DNA from: JBCDBH01 sp039184055
GTDB taxonomy: Bacteria > Acidobacteriota > Thermoanaerobaculia > Multivoradales > J023
Reading direction: 5' to 3'
NCBI GenBank assembly: GCA_039184055.1
Contig: JBCDBH010000302.1
Span: forward strand, 1 to 7,119
DNA: 7,119 nucleotides
In this document: one piece after another, positions 1-6,894 of the stretch
Layout: each line of letters starts with the position of its first letter
Numbering within the stretch: the stretch's first letter is position 1
The notes under the pieces: model-generated
Seen by the model: the letters and a program-made list of their open reading frames with translations, nothing else
Databases searched by the model: none
What the model was told of the DNA's origin: nothing
Program-made: the position numbers and the translations under genes

Positions 1-1487
1 AGGAGATAGAAGAGCGCCGAGCCATTGAGCGGCTCGATGCCGGCCTGACGGTAGATGTCGCCGAGCTCGAGAGCCGTCGTGCCGAGCGTGCCGGTTGCAT
101 CGCGCCAAACGTGACGATCGAGACACGTCGCCCAGTCACGCTCGTCGTCGACCCGCCACGCCAACGACGCACCGACCACGAAACCCGGGTCGCTCACCAC
201 CGGAGGCTGGAGATGTCCATGATCACCCCAATCACACACCAGCACCCCGTCGAGCTGGTGATCACGCGCGGAGCGGGTCGCCGAGCGTAGGTTGTCGATC
301 ATGTTGGTGGTGCGACCGGCGAAGCTATTCCAGGCCGAGGTGCCCGGACACAACAGCGCCCGACTGCCGGTCGCCTTGACCGCCGCCGCCTGCTGGTCGA
401 ACGGATGGTCGGCTTCGTAGCCCCAGATCAGAATGGTCAGCTCGGCGGGTAGATCGTCGAGCGCCCCGGGGGTCTCGAGCAACACATCGCCCCACACCTG
501 GATACGACGACCACGCCAGACGAGCGCCTGCTGCACCTGGCGAAGAAAGTCGACATAGATCGCCGCCTTGCCCCGCTCCGCCACCGCCGTGGCCGAACGC
601 CCCTGACCGAGATCGAGCGTCTCGTCGAAACCGACATTGATCCACCGGCTGGTGAAGGGCGCCAAGAGCTGATCGTAGAGACCGACCAGGAACTCGAGCG
701 CCGCCGGATCGATGGGACACAGCCCGAAGGGCTCGGGTTGCCGCGCCCAGGGATGCTCGACACCGTCGGGACACTCGGCGAGCCGACGATAGGGCTCGTG
801 GACCAGCCAGCGATGAAGATGGCCAAAGCTGTTCTGATTCGGCACCAGCTCGATGCCGTGGAGACGACACCAATCGTCGAGCGCGCGGATGTCGTCCGGG
901 GTCAGCGGACTGGCGTCCCGCCACACCCGCTCGTGTCCGACATAGGCGAAGGTGTGCTCCATGTAGAGCTGGAGCTGATTGATCTTGAGCGCCGCGAGCT
1001 GCTCGATGCGATCGAAGAGCGTGGTCAGCGTCGGCACACGATCACGGCTGACATCGAGCAACACCCCGCGCACGGCGAGATCGGGCGCATCCTCAATGCT
1101 CAAACACGGGATGTCGCCGCGATGGACATCGTCACCGTGATGGAGATGCAGCCATTGCAGCAGCGTCGCCACCCCGTGGTGCCACCCCGCGGTCGACGAC
1201 GCGACGATCGCCACGCCGGTGGGCGCGATCGTCAGTCGATAGGCCTGGTCATCGAGCTCGGCGAGCCAGCCCAAAGCGATGTCGGCCGGTGACTCCTCCT
1301 CCGACGCGCGCCTCGCCCGAACGCCCCGGCGTTCCAGGCTTTGATGCAGACGGCGGAGCGGCAGCTCGGCATCGGGATGGGTCGCGCCGAGCACGAGCGT
1401 CCCGGACCACCGGAACGATCCGGGGTCGAGACGGCAATGTTGGGGGGGGGGAACGAGCAGTGAAACGGCGTCGACGGACGCGCTCAC
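1..1487 (-). CDS. Glycoside hydrolase family 20 (beta-N-acetylhexosaminidase-like), 3' end beyond window
   Basis: The frame is open from 1487 to the left edge and gives 495 visible residues with no stop. An N-terminal GH20-type domain starts with LLVPPPQ and LDPGSFRW (residues 10-27). The catalytic barrel follows: R140-G-V-L-L-D145-V-S-R148, then PNQNSFGH (about 216-223), the GH20 acidic pair D288-E289 in WINVGFDET, W332-G-D334, W355-G-Y-E in IWGYEADHPF, CPGTSAWNSFAGRT (380-393) and CDWGDHGH (418-425). In GH20 enzymes the Asp-Glu pair supports substrate-assisted removal of terminal N-acetylhexosamine, so a hexosaminidase is likely; the exact substrate is unknown. No signal peptide is seen, which suggests a cytoplasmic enzyme. 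The GTG at 1487 is chosen because it overlaps the topA TGA (GTGA) and the family N-terminus begins just after it. AAGAG lies 12 bases upstream, a weak and rather distant ribosome site. A C10 run encodes P13-P15. Confidence 0.93.
   Translation of the reverse strand, partial: MSASVDAVSLLVPPPQHCRLDPGSFRWSGTLVLGATHPDAELPLRRLHQSLERRGVRARRASEEESPADIALGWLAELDDQAYRLTIAPTGVAIVASSTAGWHHGVATLLQWLHLHHGDDVHRGDIPCLSIEDAPDLAVRGVLLDVSRDRVPTLTTLFDRIEQLAALKINQLQLYMEHTFAYVGHERVWRDASPLTPDDIRALDDWCRLHGIELVPNQNSFGHLHRWLVHEPYRRLAECPDGVEHPWARQPEPFGLCPIDPAALEFLVGLYDQLLAPFTSRWINVGFDETLDLGQGRSATAVAERGKAAIYVDFLRQVQQALVWRGRRIQVWGDVLLETPGALDDLPAELTILIWGYEADHPFDQQAAAVKATGSRALLCPGTSAWNSFAGRTTNMIDNLRSATRSARDHQLDGVLVCDWGDHGHLQPPVVSDPGFVVGASLAWRVDDERDWATCLDRHVWRDATGTLGTTALELGDIYRQAGIEPLNGSALFYL
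1442..1451. repeat. Ten-base G/C homopolymer inside the hydrolase gene
   Basis: Ten consecutive G on the plus strand are ten C in the coding strand of the GH20 gene, spanning codons for Pro13-15 and the first base of Gln16. With ten bases the frame is intact, because family-like sequence lies on both sides. One base more or less would shift the frame after about 15 residues. The tract could be a slippage-prone switch or simply a site prone to sequencing error. Confidence 0.95.
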
Positions 1488-4117
1488 TTGCGACGGCGAC
1501 TCTTGCGCTTCGGCGCCTTGCGCTTTGCTTCGAGCAGCTCGAGGGCCTGCTCGGTGGTCACGCTGTCGGGATCGGTGCCCTTGGCCAACGAGGCGTTGGT
1601 CTTGCCGTCGGTGACGTACGGACCATAGCGGCCGTCGAGCAGCTTGACCTCGACGTCGCCGTGTTTGCCGAATTCTTTGAGCACCTTCTTGGCGGTCGAT
1701 CCAAAACGCCGTTTCCCGGCCGGTTTGGGCTGGGCGAGGATCTCCAACGCCTCTTTTTCAGCGATCGTACAGGCCTGTTGCCAGGTGCTCAGACTGCGGA
1801 ATTCGTCACCGTGCTTGAGAAACGGGCCGTAGCGACCGAGCCCGGTGCTGATCGGCTCACCGTCGTCGGGATGCGTACCGAGCGAGCGCGGCAATTGAAT
1901 CAGCAGCGAGGCGATCTCCTCGTCGACCTCTTCGGGCTTCATGCCGCGAGGCAAGGACACACGATGCGGCTTGTCTTTCGCCTCGCGCTGCTCCTCGGTC
2001 TGCTCGCGTTCGAGATACGGGCCGAAACGACCGATCTTTAAGAACACCGAGCGGCCGGTGACCGGATCCTCGGCGAGAGGTTGCTGATCGTCACTCTTGC
2101 TCTTCAACAGCTCGAGCGCGGTGGTGAGGGTCAGCTCGTCGGGCGGCATGGCCTCGGGAATGCTGGCGACATTGCCGCTGCCCCCTTCACCGCGACGCAC
2201 GTACGGTCCGTAGCGACCCACCTTGGCTTGAATCGGCTCACCGCTGTCCGGATCGACCCCGAGATCGACCGCAGGGTATTCGACCTCGCCGTCGTTGACC
2301 CGTTGCTCGAGCCCCGGCTTTTGCTCCTCACCGAGAAAGAACTCGCCGACCAGCTTGTCCCACGCCAGATCGCCAGCGGCGACCTCGTCGAGGTCGTCCT
2401 CCATGTGCGCGGTAAAGCCGGTGTCGATCAAATCCTCGAATTGCTTTTCGAGCAGCTGGGTGACGCAAAAGGCGGTAAAGGTCGGAATGAGCTCGTTGCC
2501 CCGTTTGACCGCGTAGCCACGATCCTGGATCGTGCCGATGATCGAAGCGTAGGTGCTCGGTCGACCGATGCCTTCTTCTTCCAGCTTCTTGACCAGGCTC
2601 GCTTCGGTGTAGCGATACGGCGGCTTGGTGGCGTGGCCTTCGGCTTCGACCTGGTCTGGATCGAGCGCTTGACCGACCTCGAGCGCCGGCAGCAGGGTCT
2701 CCTGATCGCCGAGCTGGGCATCCGGATCGTCGGAGCCTTCGACATAGGCGCGGAGAAAACCAGGGAACACGATCCGTCGGCCGCTGGCGGTGAAAATCAG
2801 CTGACTGCCATCGGCCTCACCCGCGACCTCCACCGAGGTGCGTTCGAAACGCGCCGGCACCATCTGACACGCGATGGTGCGCTTCCAGATGAGCTCGTAG
2901 AGACGGTATTGATCAGTGTCGAGATATTTCTTGACGTCCTGGGGACGTCGCGCCAGGTCGGTCGGCCGGATGGCTTCGTGCGCTTCCTGCGCCCGCTTCG
3001 CCTTGGTGCGATATTGCACCGCCTTGGCCGGCAGGTAGTCGGCGCCGTACGCCTCGCGAATCAACCCACGTGCCTGTTCGACCGCGCGTTCGGCGAGCGT
3101 GGTCGAATCGGTACGCATATAGGTGATCAAACCCACCCGTTCGCCACCGAGATCGATACCTTCGTAGAGCTGTTGCGCCACCCGCATGGTCTGACGCGAG
3201 GTCAATCGTAGCTTTCGATTGCCCTCTTGCTGCATCGTCGACGTGATGAACGGCGCCGCCGGCTTTTGCGAGCCGGGTCGTTTGTCGAGCGCCGCGACCT
3301 TCCACGGTTTGTTGCCGGCCACGACTTCGGCGAGCGTCTTGGCGCGGGTCTCGTCGAGATGAAGTCGTTTGGGATCGGCGAGCGTACCGGTGGCGGCATC
3401 GAAACTCTTGCTGTCGGCGAGCCGCTGGTCGTCGATCCGCGCCAGCCGAACCTGGAAATCGCCTCCTTCGGCGGTCACCCGAGCCTTGATGTCCCAATAG
3501 CTCGAGCTCACGAAGGCGATACGTTGCCGCTCGCGCTCGACCAAGAGCCGCACCGCGACACTCTGCACCCGTCCGGCCGACAAATTGGGAGCGACTCGCT
3601 TCCACAACAAAGGGGACAGCGTGTAGCCGTAGAGACGATCGAGCACCCGGCGTGCTTCCTGCGCCCGCACCAAATTTTCGTCGACCGCGCGTGGTGATTC
3701 GAGCGCCTTGCGGATCGCCTCGGGGGTCACCTCGTGAAAGACGATCCGCTGCACCTCGATCGACTTCTTGGGCTTGAGCAGCTGGAGCACATGCCAGCTG
3801 ATGCTCTCGCCCTCGCGATCTTCGTCGGTGGCGAGCAGGAGCGAGTCGGATTCCTTGAGCGCGTCCTTCAGCCGTTTGACGTGCTTCTTCTTGTCGGCGG
3901 GCACGACATAGACCGGCTCGAATCCGGCCTCGACATTCACCCCGAGACGCGACCACGCCTCCTTGCGGACCGCGGTCGGTATTTCCTTGGCGTTCTGCGG
4001 CAGGTCGCGAACATGGCCATAGCTCGCCTCGACCCGATAGTCGTCACTCAAAAAACGACTGATGGTCTTGGCTTTGGCCGGGGATTCGACGATGACGAGG
4101 TGTTTTGGATTCGACAT
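1484..4117 (-). CDS. topA: DNA topoisomerase I (type IA), complete
   Basis: This enzyme relaxes negatively supercoiled DNA by transient single-strand cleavage. The 877-residue product has a Toprim domain with E11 in VIVESPAKAKTI and the Mg-binding D98-x-D100-x-E102 in ATDEDREGE. The central domains include LSAGRVQSVAVRLLVERE (179-196), the catalytic tyrosine Y333 in GLITYMRTDST, EAHEAIRPTD (378-387) and EEEGIGRPSTYASII (513-527). The C-terminus lacks the Cys-pair zinc fingers of E. coli TopA. It has four repeats centred on GRYGPYV (634-640), GRFGPYL (696-702), GRYGPFL (761-767) and GRYGPYV (829-835), then a Lys/Arg tail (865-877), both expected to bind DNA. Length is normal for this repeat-bearing form. 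ATG at 4117 is chosen because MSNPKHLVIVESPAKAK is the usual N-terminus; no strong Shine-Dalgarno sequence precedes it. The downstream hydrolase gene overlaps its stop codon. Confidence 0.98.
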   Translation of the reverse strand: MSNPKHLVIVESPAKAKTISRFLSDDYRVEASYGHVRDLPQNAKEIPTAVRKEAWSRLGVNVEAGFEPVYVVPADKKKHVKRLKDALKESDSLLLATDEDREGESISWHVLQLLKPKKSIEVQRIVFHEVTPEAIRKALESPRAVDENLVRAQEARRVLDRLYGYTLSPLLWKRVAPNLSAGRVQSVAVRLLVERERQRIAFVSSSYWDIKARVTAEGGDFQVRLARIDDQRLADSKSFDAATGTLADPKRLHLDETRAKTLAEVVAGNKPWKVAALDKRPGSQKPAAPFITSTMQQEGNRKLRLTSRQTMRVAQQLYEGIDLGGERVGLITYMRTDSTTLAERAVEQARGLIREAYGADYLPAKAVQYRTKAKRAQEAHEAIRPTDLARRPQDVKKYLDTDQYRLYELIWKRTIACQMVPARFERTSVEVAGEADGSQLIFTASGRRIVFPGFLRAYVEGSDDPDAQLGDQETLLPALEVGQALDPDQVEAEGHATKPPYRYTEASLVKKLEEEGIGRPSTYASIIGTIQDRGYAVKRGNELIPTFTAFCVTQLLEKQFEDLIDTGFTAHMEDDLDEVAAGDLAWDKLVGEFFLGEEQKPGLEQRVNDGEVEYPAVDLGVDPDSGEPIQAKVGRYGPYVRRGEGGSGNVASIPEAMPPDELTLTTALELLKSKSDDQQPLAEDPVTGRSVFLKIGRFGPYLEREQTEEQREAKDKPHRVSLPRGMKPEEVDEEIASLLIQLPRSLGTHPDDGEPISTGLGRYGPFLKHGDEFRSLSTWQQACTIAEKEALEILAQPKPAGKRRFGSTAKKVLKEFGKHGDVEVKLLDGRYGPYVTDGKTNASLAKGTDPDSVTTEQALELLEAKRKAPKRKSRRRK

Positions 4118-4151
4118 GATTGGGCGCTCGAGGCCTGTTGAAAGGGTCGCC

Positions 4152-4181
4152 AGCGTACCGAGGGCATCGAAACGGTGTCAA
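4152..4181 (-). promoter_or_regulatory. Probable sigma70-type promoter of topA
   Basis: Read on the minus strand, a perfect -35 TTGACA (4181-4176) is followed after 18 bases by TACGCT (4157-4152). The -10 matches TATAAT only at T1, A2 and T6. Transcription would begin near 4145, leaving a 5' leader of about 28 bases. This is sequence inference only. Confidence 0.55.
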
Positions 4182-4301
4182 GGGAGACTAATTGGATGGA
4201 CGATGGAGAACCCGGTCGACACCAAGGAGGATCGAGCTTTCGCGGTCGGTTTCTCACTTCACAACGACGTCAGATTTCGAGGAAAGCTCCTTGGACCATG
4301 G

Positions 4302-4486
4302 CTAGCCCGCATGTCTCACCAAACGTCGTAGCGAAGCGTGGAAGCGTTCGTGAGATCTGGGCAGCGCAGGGATGAGCGACCGTAGGCGTACCCATAGGAA
4401 CGTCGAGGGAGCGAAGAGCGAGTACGCCCAGAGATTGCGTGCGTTTCCGCGCTGCAGCCGACGGGCTGGTGAGACATGCGGGCTAG
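4302..4486. repeat. 185-bp inverted-repeat element (MITE- or REP-like)
   Basis: The element is bounded by perfect 20-bp inverted repeats: CTAGCCCGCATGTCTCACCA at 4302-4321 and its reverse complement at 4467-4486. Symmetry continues imperfectly inwards, so the arms 4302-4362 and 4426-4486 are both 61 bases and match at about three quarters of positions. The 63-base centre contains GGCGTAC (4385-4391), which can pair instead with GTACGCC (4422-4428). A single strand would fold into a long hairpin. It has no convincing gene of its own. Both ends read CTAG, which could be part of the repeat or a 4-bp target duplication. The form suggests a non-autonomous mobile repeat, or a family of dispersed intergenic hairpins. 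The right end overlaps the stop codon of the neighbouring gene. No U-run follows it, so a role as an ordinary terminator is doubtful. Confidence 0.85.
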
Positions 4487-5535
4487 AGTGTTGCTCGCTT
4501 ACCCACGAATTCTCGCCGCCGTTGCGCTTCGCGGTCGAGAGCAGCTTGGAGTGCTGGAACTGGGTCGGCGGTGTCGGGAGTGGCGAGCCAGTCGATGGCG
4601 ATATGGCGAAGGTGATCGCTGGTGTCGGGGTGATCGCGAAGTGCGCGCATGGCGGTACAGGCAGCGGGATGATCTTTGCTAGCAAGCACGACAAGGTTGA
4701 TGGCACAGCGGGCGGCGTCGAGCGTCGCGCCAAGCTCGGCGAGGTGGGTAGCGGCCCAGGCGAGGTTGTCGAGGGCGGGTTTTTCGTGGCCGAGTTTCGC
4801 CTGGAGATAGCCTGCGGTCCACGAGAGGATAAGGGTAGAACGAGTGGGTTCGTCGTATCCGCGTCGCTTCATGCGTTGTGGGATGAGGTTGCGATTCTGC
4901 ATCTCCCATAGTGCTCGGGCGGGGTCGATGGCCGCGATGCTCGACAAGTAGCAGATCGCCGCGGCTGTTCGCACGCGCTCGCCGAAGGGATAGATGCCTT
5001 TGCGCTTGCGGCCTTCCGCCTCGCGAAACGCCTCTTCCGCCTTTGTGGCCGCAGTGCTCCAATCTTTCCGGTCCAGCGCGAAGCGATGCTCACTCAAGTA
5101 CAAGAGGGCACGAACCGTACGCGCGGCCCGCGATCGGGCGTCGCCAAGGAGGCGAAAACCCGTGTCGACGTCGGCAGCGGCACGTTCGCGATCTCGCTGG
5201 TGGGTCCAGAATCGCGCGCGGACCGCATGCTGCCATGCGCGATAGGGAAAATCCCGGGCACTTGGCGTGAGAGTGAATGCGGCCTCGAAAGCGAGAGCCG
5301 CACCAGGAAAGTCCGCGGTGGCGCTCCGGGTCGCGCCGAGGAGCGTGAGCGCCCGAGCACGGATCTCGACCGCATCTTCTTCGGAGAGCTTGCAGGGGAG
5401 GAGCTCGGCCCAGTACCGCGCCTTGCCTGGATCATCCAACAGGTAGTCCTCGACCACCTCCATGTAGTCCCCGAGCACGTCAGCGCGCCGAGTAGTCTGG
5501 AGAAAATGCTCACGCGGGTCATCCAAGGCAATCAT
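4483..5535 (-). CDS. Helical TPR-like protein of unknown function
   Basis: I do not recognise the family. The 350-residue product is rich in Ala, Arg and Leu and looks almost entirely alpha-helical, with no signal peptide or membrane segment, so it is probably cytoplasmic. Several helix pairs have the small/large residue pattern of degenerate tetratricopeptide repeats: about 58-90 (LLGATRSATADFPGAALAFE), 135-175 (LYLSEHRFALDRKDWSTAATKAEEAF) and 232-290 (YLQAKLGHEKPALDNLAWAATHL). The N-terminus (1-50) is acidic. TPR scaffolds usually bind proteins or peptides; no catalytic motif is visible. ATG 5535 is chosen because AGGGAG lies 7 bases upstream. The gene is divergent from the AraC-type regulator, so shared control is plausible. 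Its TAG stop is the outer end of the inverted-repeat element, so the original C-terminus may have differed slightly. Confidence 0.8.
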   Translation of the reverse strand: MIALDDPREHFLQTTRRADVLGDYMEVVEDYLLDDPGKARYWAELLPCKLSEEDAVEIRARALTLLGATRSATADFPGAALAFEAAFTLTPSARDFPYRAWQHAVRARFWTHQRDRERAAADVDTGFRLLGDARSRAARTVRALLYLSEHRFALDRKDWSTAATKAEEAFREAEGRKRKGIYPFGERVRTAAAICYLSSIAAIDPARALWEMQNRNLIPQRMKRRGYDEPTRSTLILSWTAGYLQAKLGHEKPALDNLAWAATHLAELGATLDAARCAINLVVLASKDHPAACTAMRALRDHPDTSDHLRHIAIDWLATPDTADPVPALQAALDREAQRRREFVGKRATL

Positions 5536-5561
5536 TGTGTTGCTCCCTGTGCGATTCCTCT

Positions 5562-5591
5562 TTTATGGCACAGGCGTGCCGAGTGGCGCAA
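5562..5591 (-). promoter_or_regulatory. Possible promoter of the TPR-like gene
   Basis: On the minus strand TTGCGC (5591-5586) and CATAAA (5567-5562) are separated by 18 bases and lie just upstream of the AGGGAG ribosome site and ATG of the TPR-like gene. Each hexamer matches its sigma70 consensus at four of six positions. The leader would be about 20 bases. Weak evidence, but it is the only A/T-rich -10-like site close to this start. Confidence 0.3.
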
Positions 5592-5676
5592 GCTCCCGCC
5601 ACCCGACACCGAGCACATGTTTACCCATATGGATCGATCGTCGGATGGAACCGTGTCGGTGGCTCGTCTCCTACAC

Positions 5677-5704
5677 AACCGCCACTGCACAAGTAGTTTG
5701 CAGT
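5677..5704. repeat. Short sequence recurring inside the regulator gene (other copy 6553-6582)
   Basis: AACCGC, TGCACAAGTAG and TTGCAGT occur in the same order here and at 6553-6582. Here three bases lie between blocks one and two, and one base between two and three; in the second copy the gaps are zero and six bases. Both copies keep a CTGCA...TGCAG dyad, with spacers of 9 and 14. It may be a regulatory motif present twice, a decayed local duplication, or chance. Confidence 0.35.
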
Positions 5705-5962
5705 AAATAGGAACAGCAAGAACAGATCACTCATGACAAGCTCCCTATCCCGCATTCATATGCCGACGACAGTGCCGACAGAGATTTCGCGGGTTTCTCC
5801 CATCATCACGCAAGAACCCACGAAGATCTCGCAGGAACCCGATCCTGGTCCCGCGCAATCCGTCTTACTGGTCAGACTGGTTCTGTCAGGAAGAGGGGCT
5901 CAGTACTCTCGCTCGACCACCGACCGGAACACATCCGGCCACGGCCGAGCGAGGGAGCCTCC

Positions 5963-6799
5963 ATGCCGCGCACACCGCTATCCACATCGTCCCTGCAGAC
6001 CGCTCGCGATACGTTCGCACGCGTGATTCGGCGCCGCATCGCACTGGATCGAGCGCGAGACTGGAGGGATCAAACCCCGCGGATGCTCGACTACATTGCC
6101 ACGCATCTCTTCGACTGCACGCTGAGTATCGAGCACATCAAGGACATACTTCAGATTCGCAACAACTCACAGGCGATCTTCTTCCACATCGAGCTCGGCA
6201 TCACACCCAGACGCTACATCGAGCTCGCACGCCTCGACGTCGCCATCGCGCTCCTCGCGCAAGAACCGAACGCACGCATCGCGGCCATCAGCGAGCACGT
6301 CGGCTATCGAAACGTCGGCACCTTCTCACGCGCCTTCCACCGACGCTTCGGCTTGCGTCCTCGCACGGCCCGACAAATCCACCGAGAAGCCGCACAGGGC
6401 ACCGTGGCCTCGTCGAATCTCCTCGACGTCGTTGCTCGCTCCCAACCGGAGGTGCACTATGACGGCTCCGTGCTCGTCCACCATGACTCCGTATGGCCAC
6501 GAGCCTTGACACACCTCCTCGCCACGCACCAACCGACAGACGAGCCTGCGCGAACCGCTGCACAAGTAGGACACCTTGCAGTGCGGCTCCTCGAGCTCGG
6601 CCTCGACCCACACGGCACTCATGCGCTCATCCGTGCATGCGCGCCACGCTTTCATACCGAACCTGTGCTCAACCTTTCCAGCGAACCACTTGTCGAGACC
6701 CTCGAGGAAATGGGGATCGACCAAGGCCGAGTTTGGCAAACCGTATCCGCGTTGATTCGGGAGCTCGATCGTATTTCGTGGTCTCGCTACTTCAGCTGA
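5963..6799 (+). CDS. AraC-type transcriptional regulator with N-terminal DNA-binding domain
   Basis: The 278-residue protein has both helix-turn-helix motifs of the AraC/XylS DNA-binding domain. The first is at about 53-93 (LSIEHIKDILQIRNNSQAIF, then HIELGITPRRYIELARLDVA). The second is at about 104-137 (ARIAAISEHVGYRNVGTFSR, then AFHRRFGLRPRTARQ), with the typical GY..V..FSRAF.RRFG.RP signature. In most family members this domain is C-terminal to an effector-binding domain. Here only about 35 basic residues precede it, and 140 residues of unrecognised sequence follow (about 140-278), helical towards the end. That C-terminal half may sense a ligand or mediate dimerisation; this is inference. 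ATG 5963 is supported by GAGGGAG five bases upstream. The gene is divergent from the TPR-like gene and may control it and itself. It converges with the rRNA operon. Confidence 0.9.
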   Translation: MPRTPLSTSSLQTARDTFARVIRRRIALDRARDWRDQTPRMLDYIATHLFDCTLSIEHIKDILQIRNNSQAIFFHIELGITPRRYIELARLDVAIALLAQEPNARIAAISEHVGYRNVGTFSRAFHRRFGLRPRTARQIHREAAQGTVASSNLLDVVARSQPEVHYDGSVLVHHDSVWPRALTHLLATHQPTDEPARTAAQVGHLAVRLLELGLDPHGTHALIRACAPRFHTEPVLNLSSEPLVETLEEMGIDQGRVWQTVSALIRELDRISWSRYFS

Positions 6800-6848
6800 G
6801 TAGGCTGCCGGCGCAACCGGAGAGCCGAAGAAATCAAAGAATCGGCCC

Positions 6849-6882
6849 AAAAAGAAAATGGCTCCCTAAAAGGGAGCCATTT
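6849..6882 (-). terminator. Intrinsic terminator of the rRNA operon
   Basis: A perfect 12-bp stem (6856-6867 with 6871-6882, AAATGGCTCCCT/AGGGAGCCATTT) closes a 3-base loop. On the minus strand it is followed by a T-rich stretch, TCTTTTT (6855-6849). It starts 12 bases after the 5S rRNA 3' end, so it should end rRNA transcription. On the plus strand the stem lacks a good U-run, so it would stop transcripts from the convergent regulator gene less well. Confidence 0.9.
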
Positions 6883-6894
6883 ATCAAGACATAT

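Larger units (their letters stand above)
5536..5962. other. 427-bp divergent intergenic region
   Basis: This interval separates the two divergent starts and must hold both promoters. Visible elements are the possible minus-strand promoter near 5562-5591, CCATATGG (5626-5633), an imperfect dyad ACTGCA-N9-TGCAGT (5684-5704), a 9-bp tandem ACTGGTCAG/ACTGGTTCT (5867-5884), and the ribosome site AGGGAG at 5952-5957 for the regulator. No convincing plus-strand promoter is seen. Reading frames in the interval lack a ribosome site and are not called as genes. The length is generous for two simple promoters. Confidence 0.6.

Noticed and set aside
325..924. Minus-strand open frame of about 199 codons
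   Set aside because: It lies in a different frame of the GH20 gene. The GH20 frame carries all the family motifs, while this one is Arg/Ser/Gly-rich low-complexity sequence typical of high-GC shadows.
2081..3211. Long plus-strand frame opposite topA (376 codons)
   Set aside because: Antisense shadow of topA, whose catalytic motifs lie on the minus strand. No ribosome site or recognisable domain.
4222..4294. Inverted repeat CCAAGGAG / CTCCTTGG upstream of topA
   Set aside because: Only 8 bp per arm, separated by 57 bases; too weak to call as an operator or hairpin.
4372..4911. Plus-strand frame of 179 codons starting in the hairpin element
   Set aside because: It reads through the repeat and the antisense strand of the TPR-like gene; no family resemblance or ribosome site.
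5086..5706. Plus-strand frame opposite the start of the TPR-like gene
   Set aside because: Antisense for most of its length, with no ribosome site. The TPR-like frame has AGGGAG and consistent helical protein character.
6803..6826. Imperfect hairpin just after the regulator stop codon
   Set aside because: The stem is short and interrupted and no T-run follows, so it is not called as a terminator.
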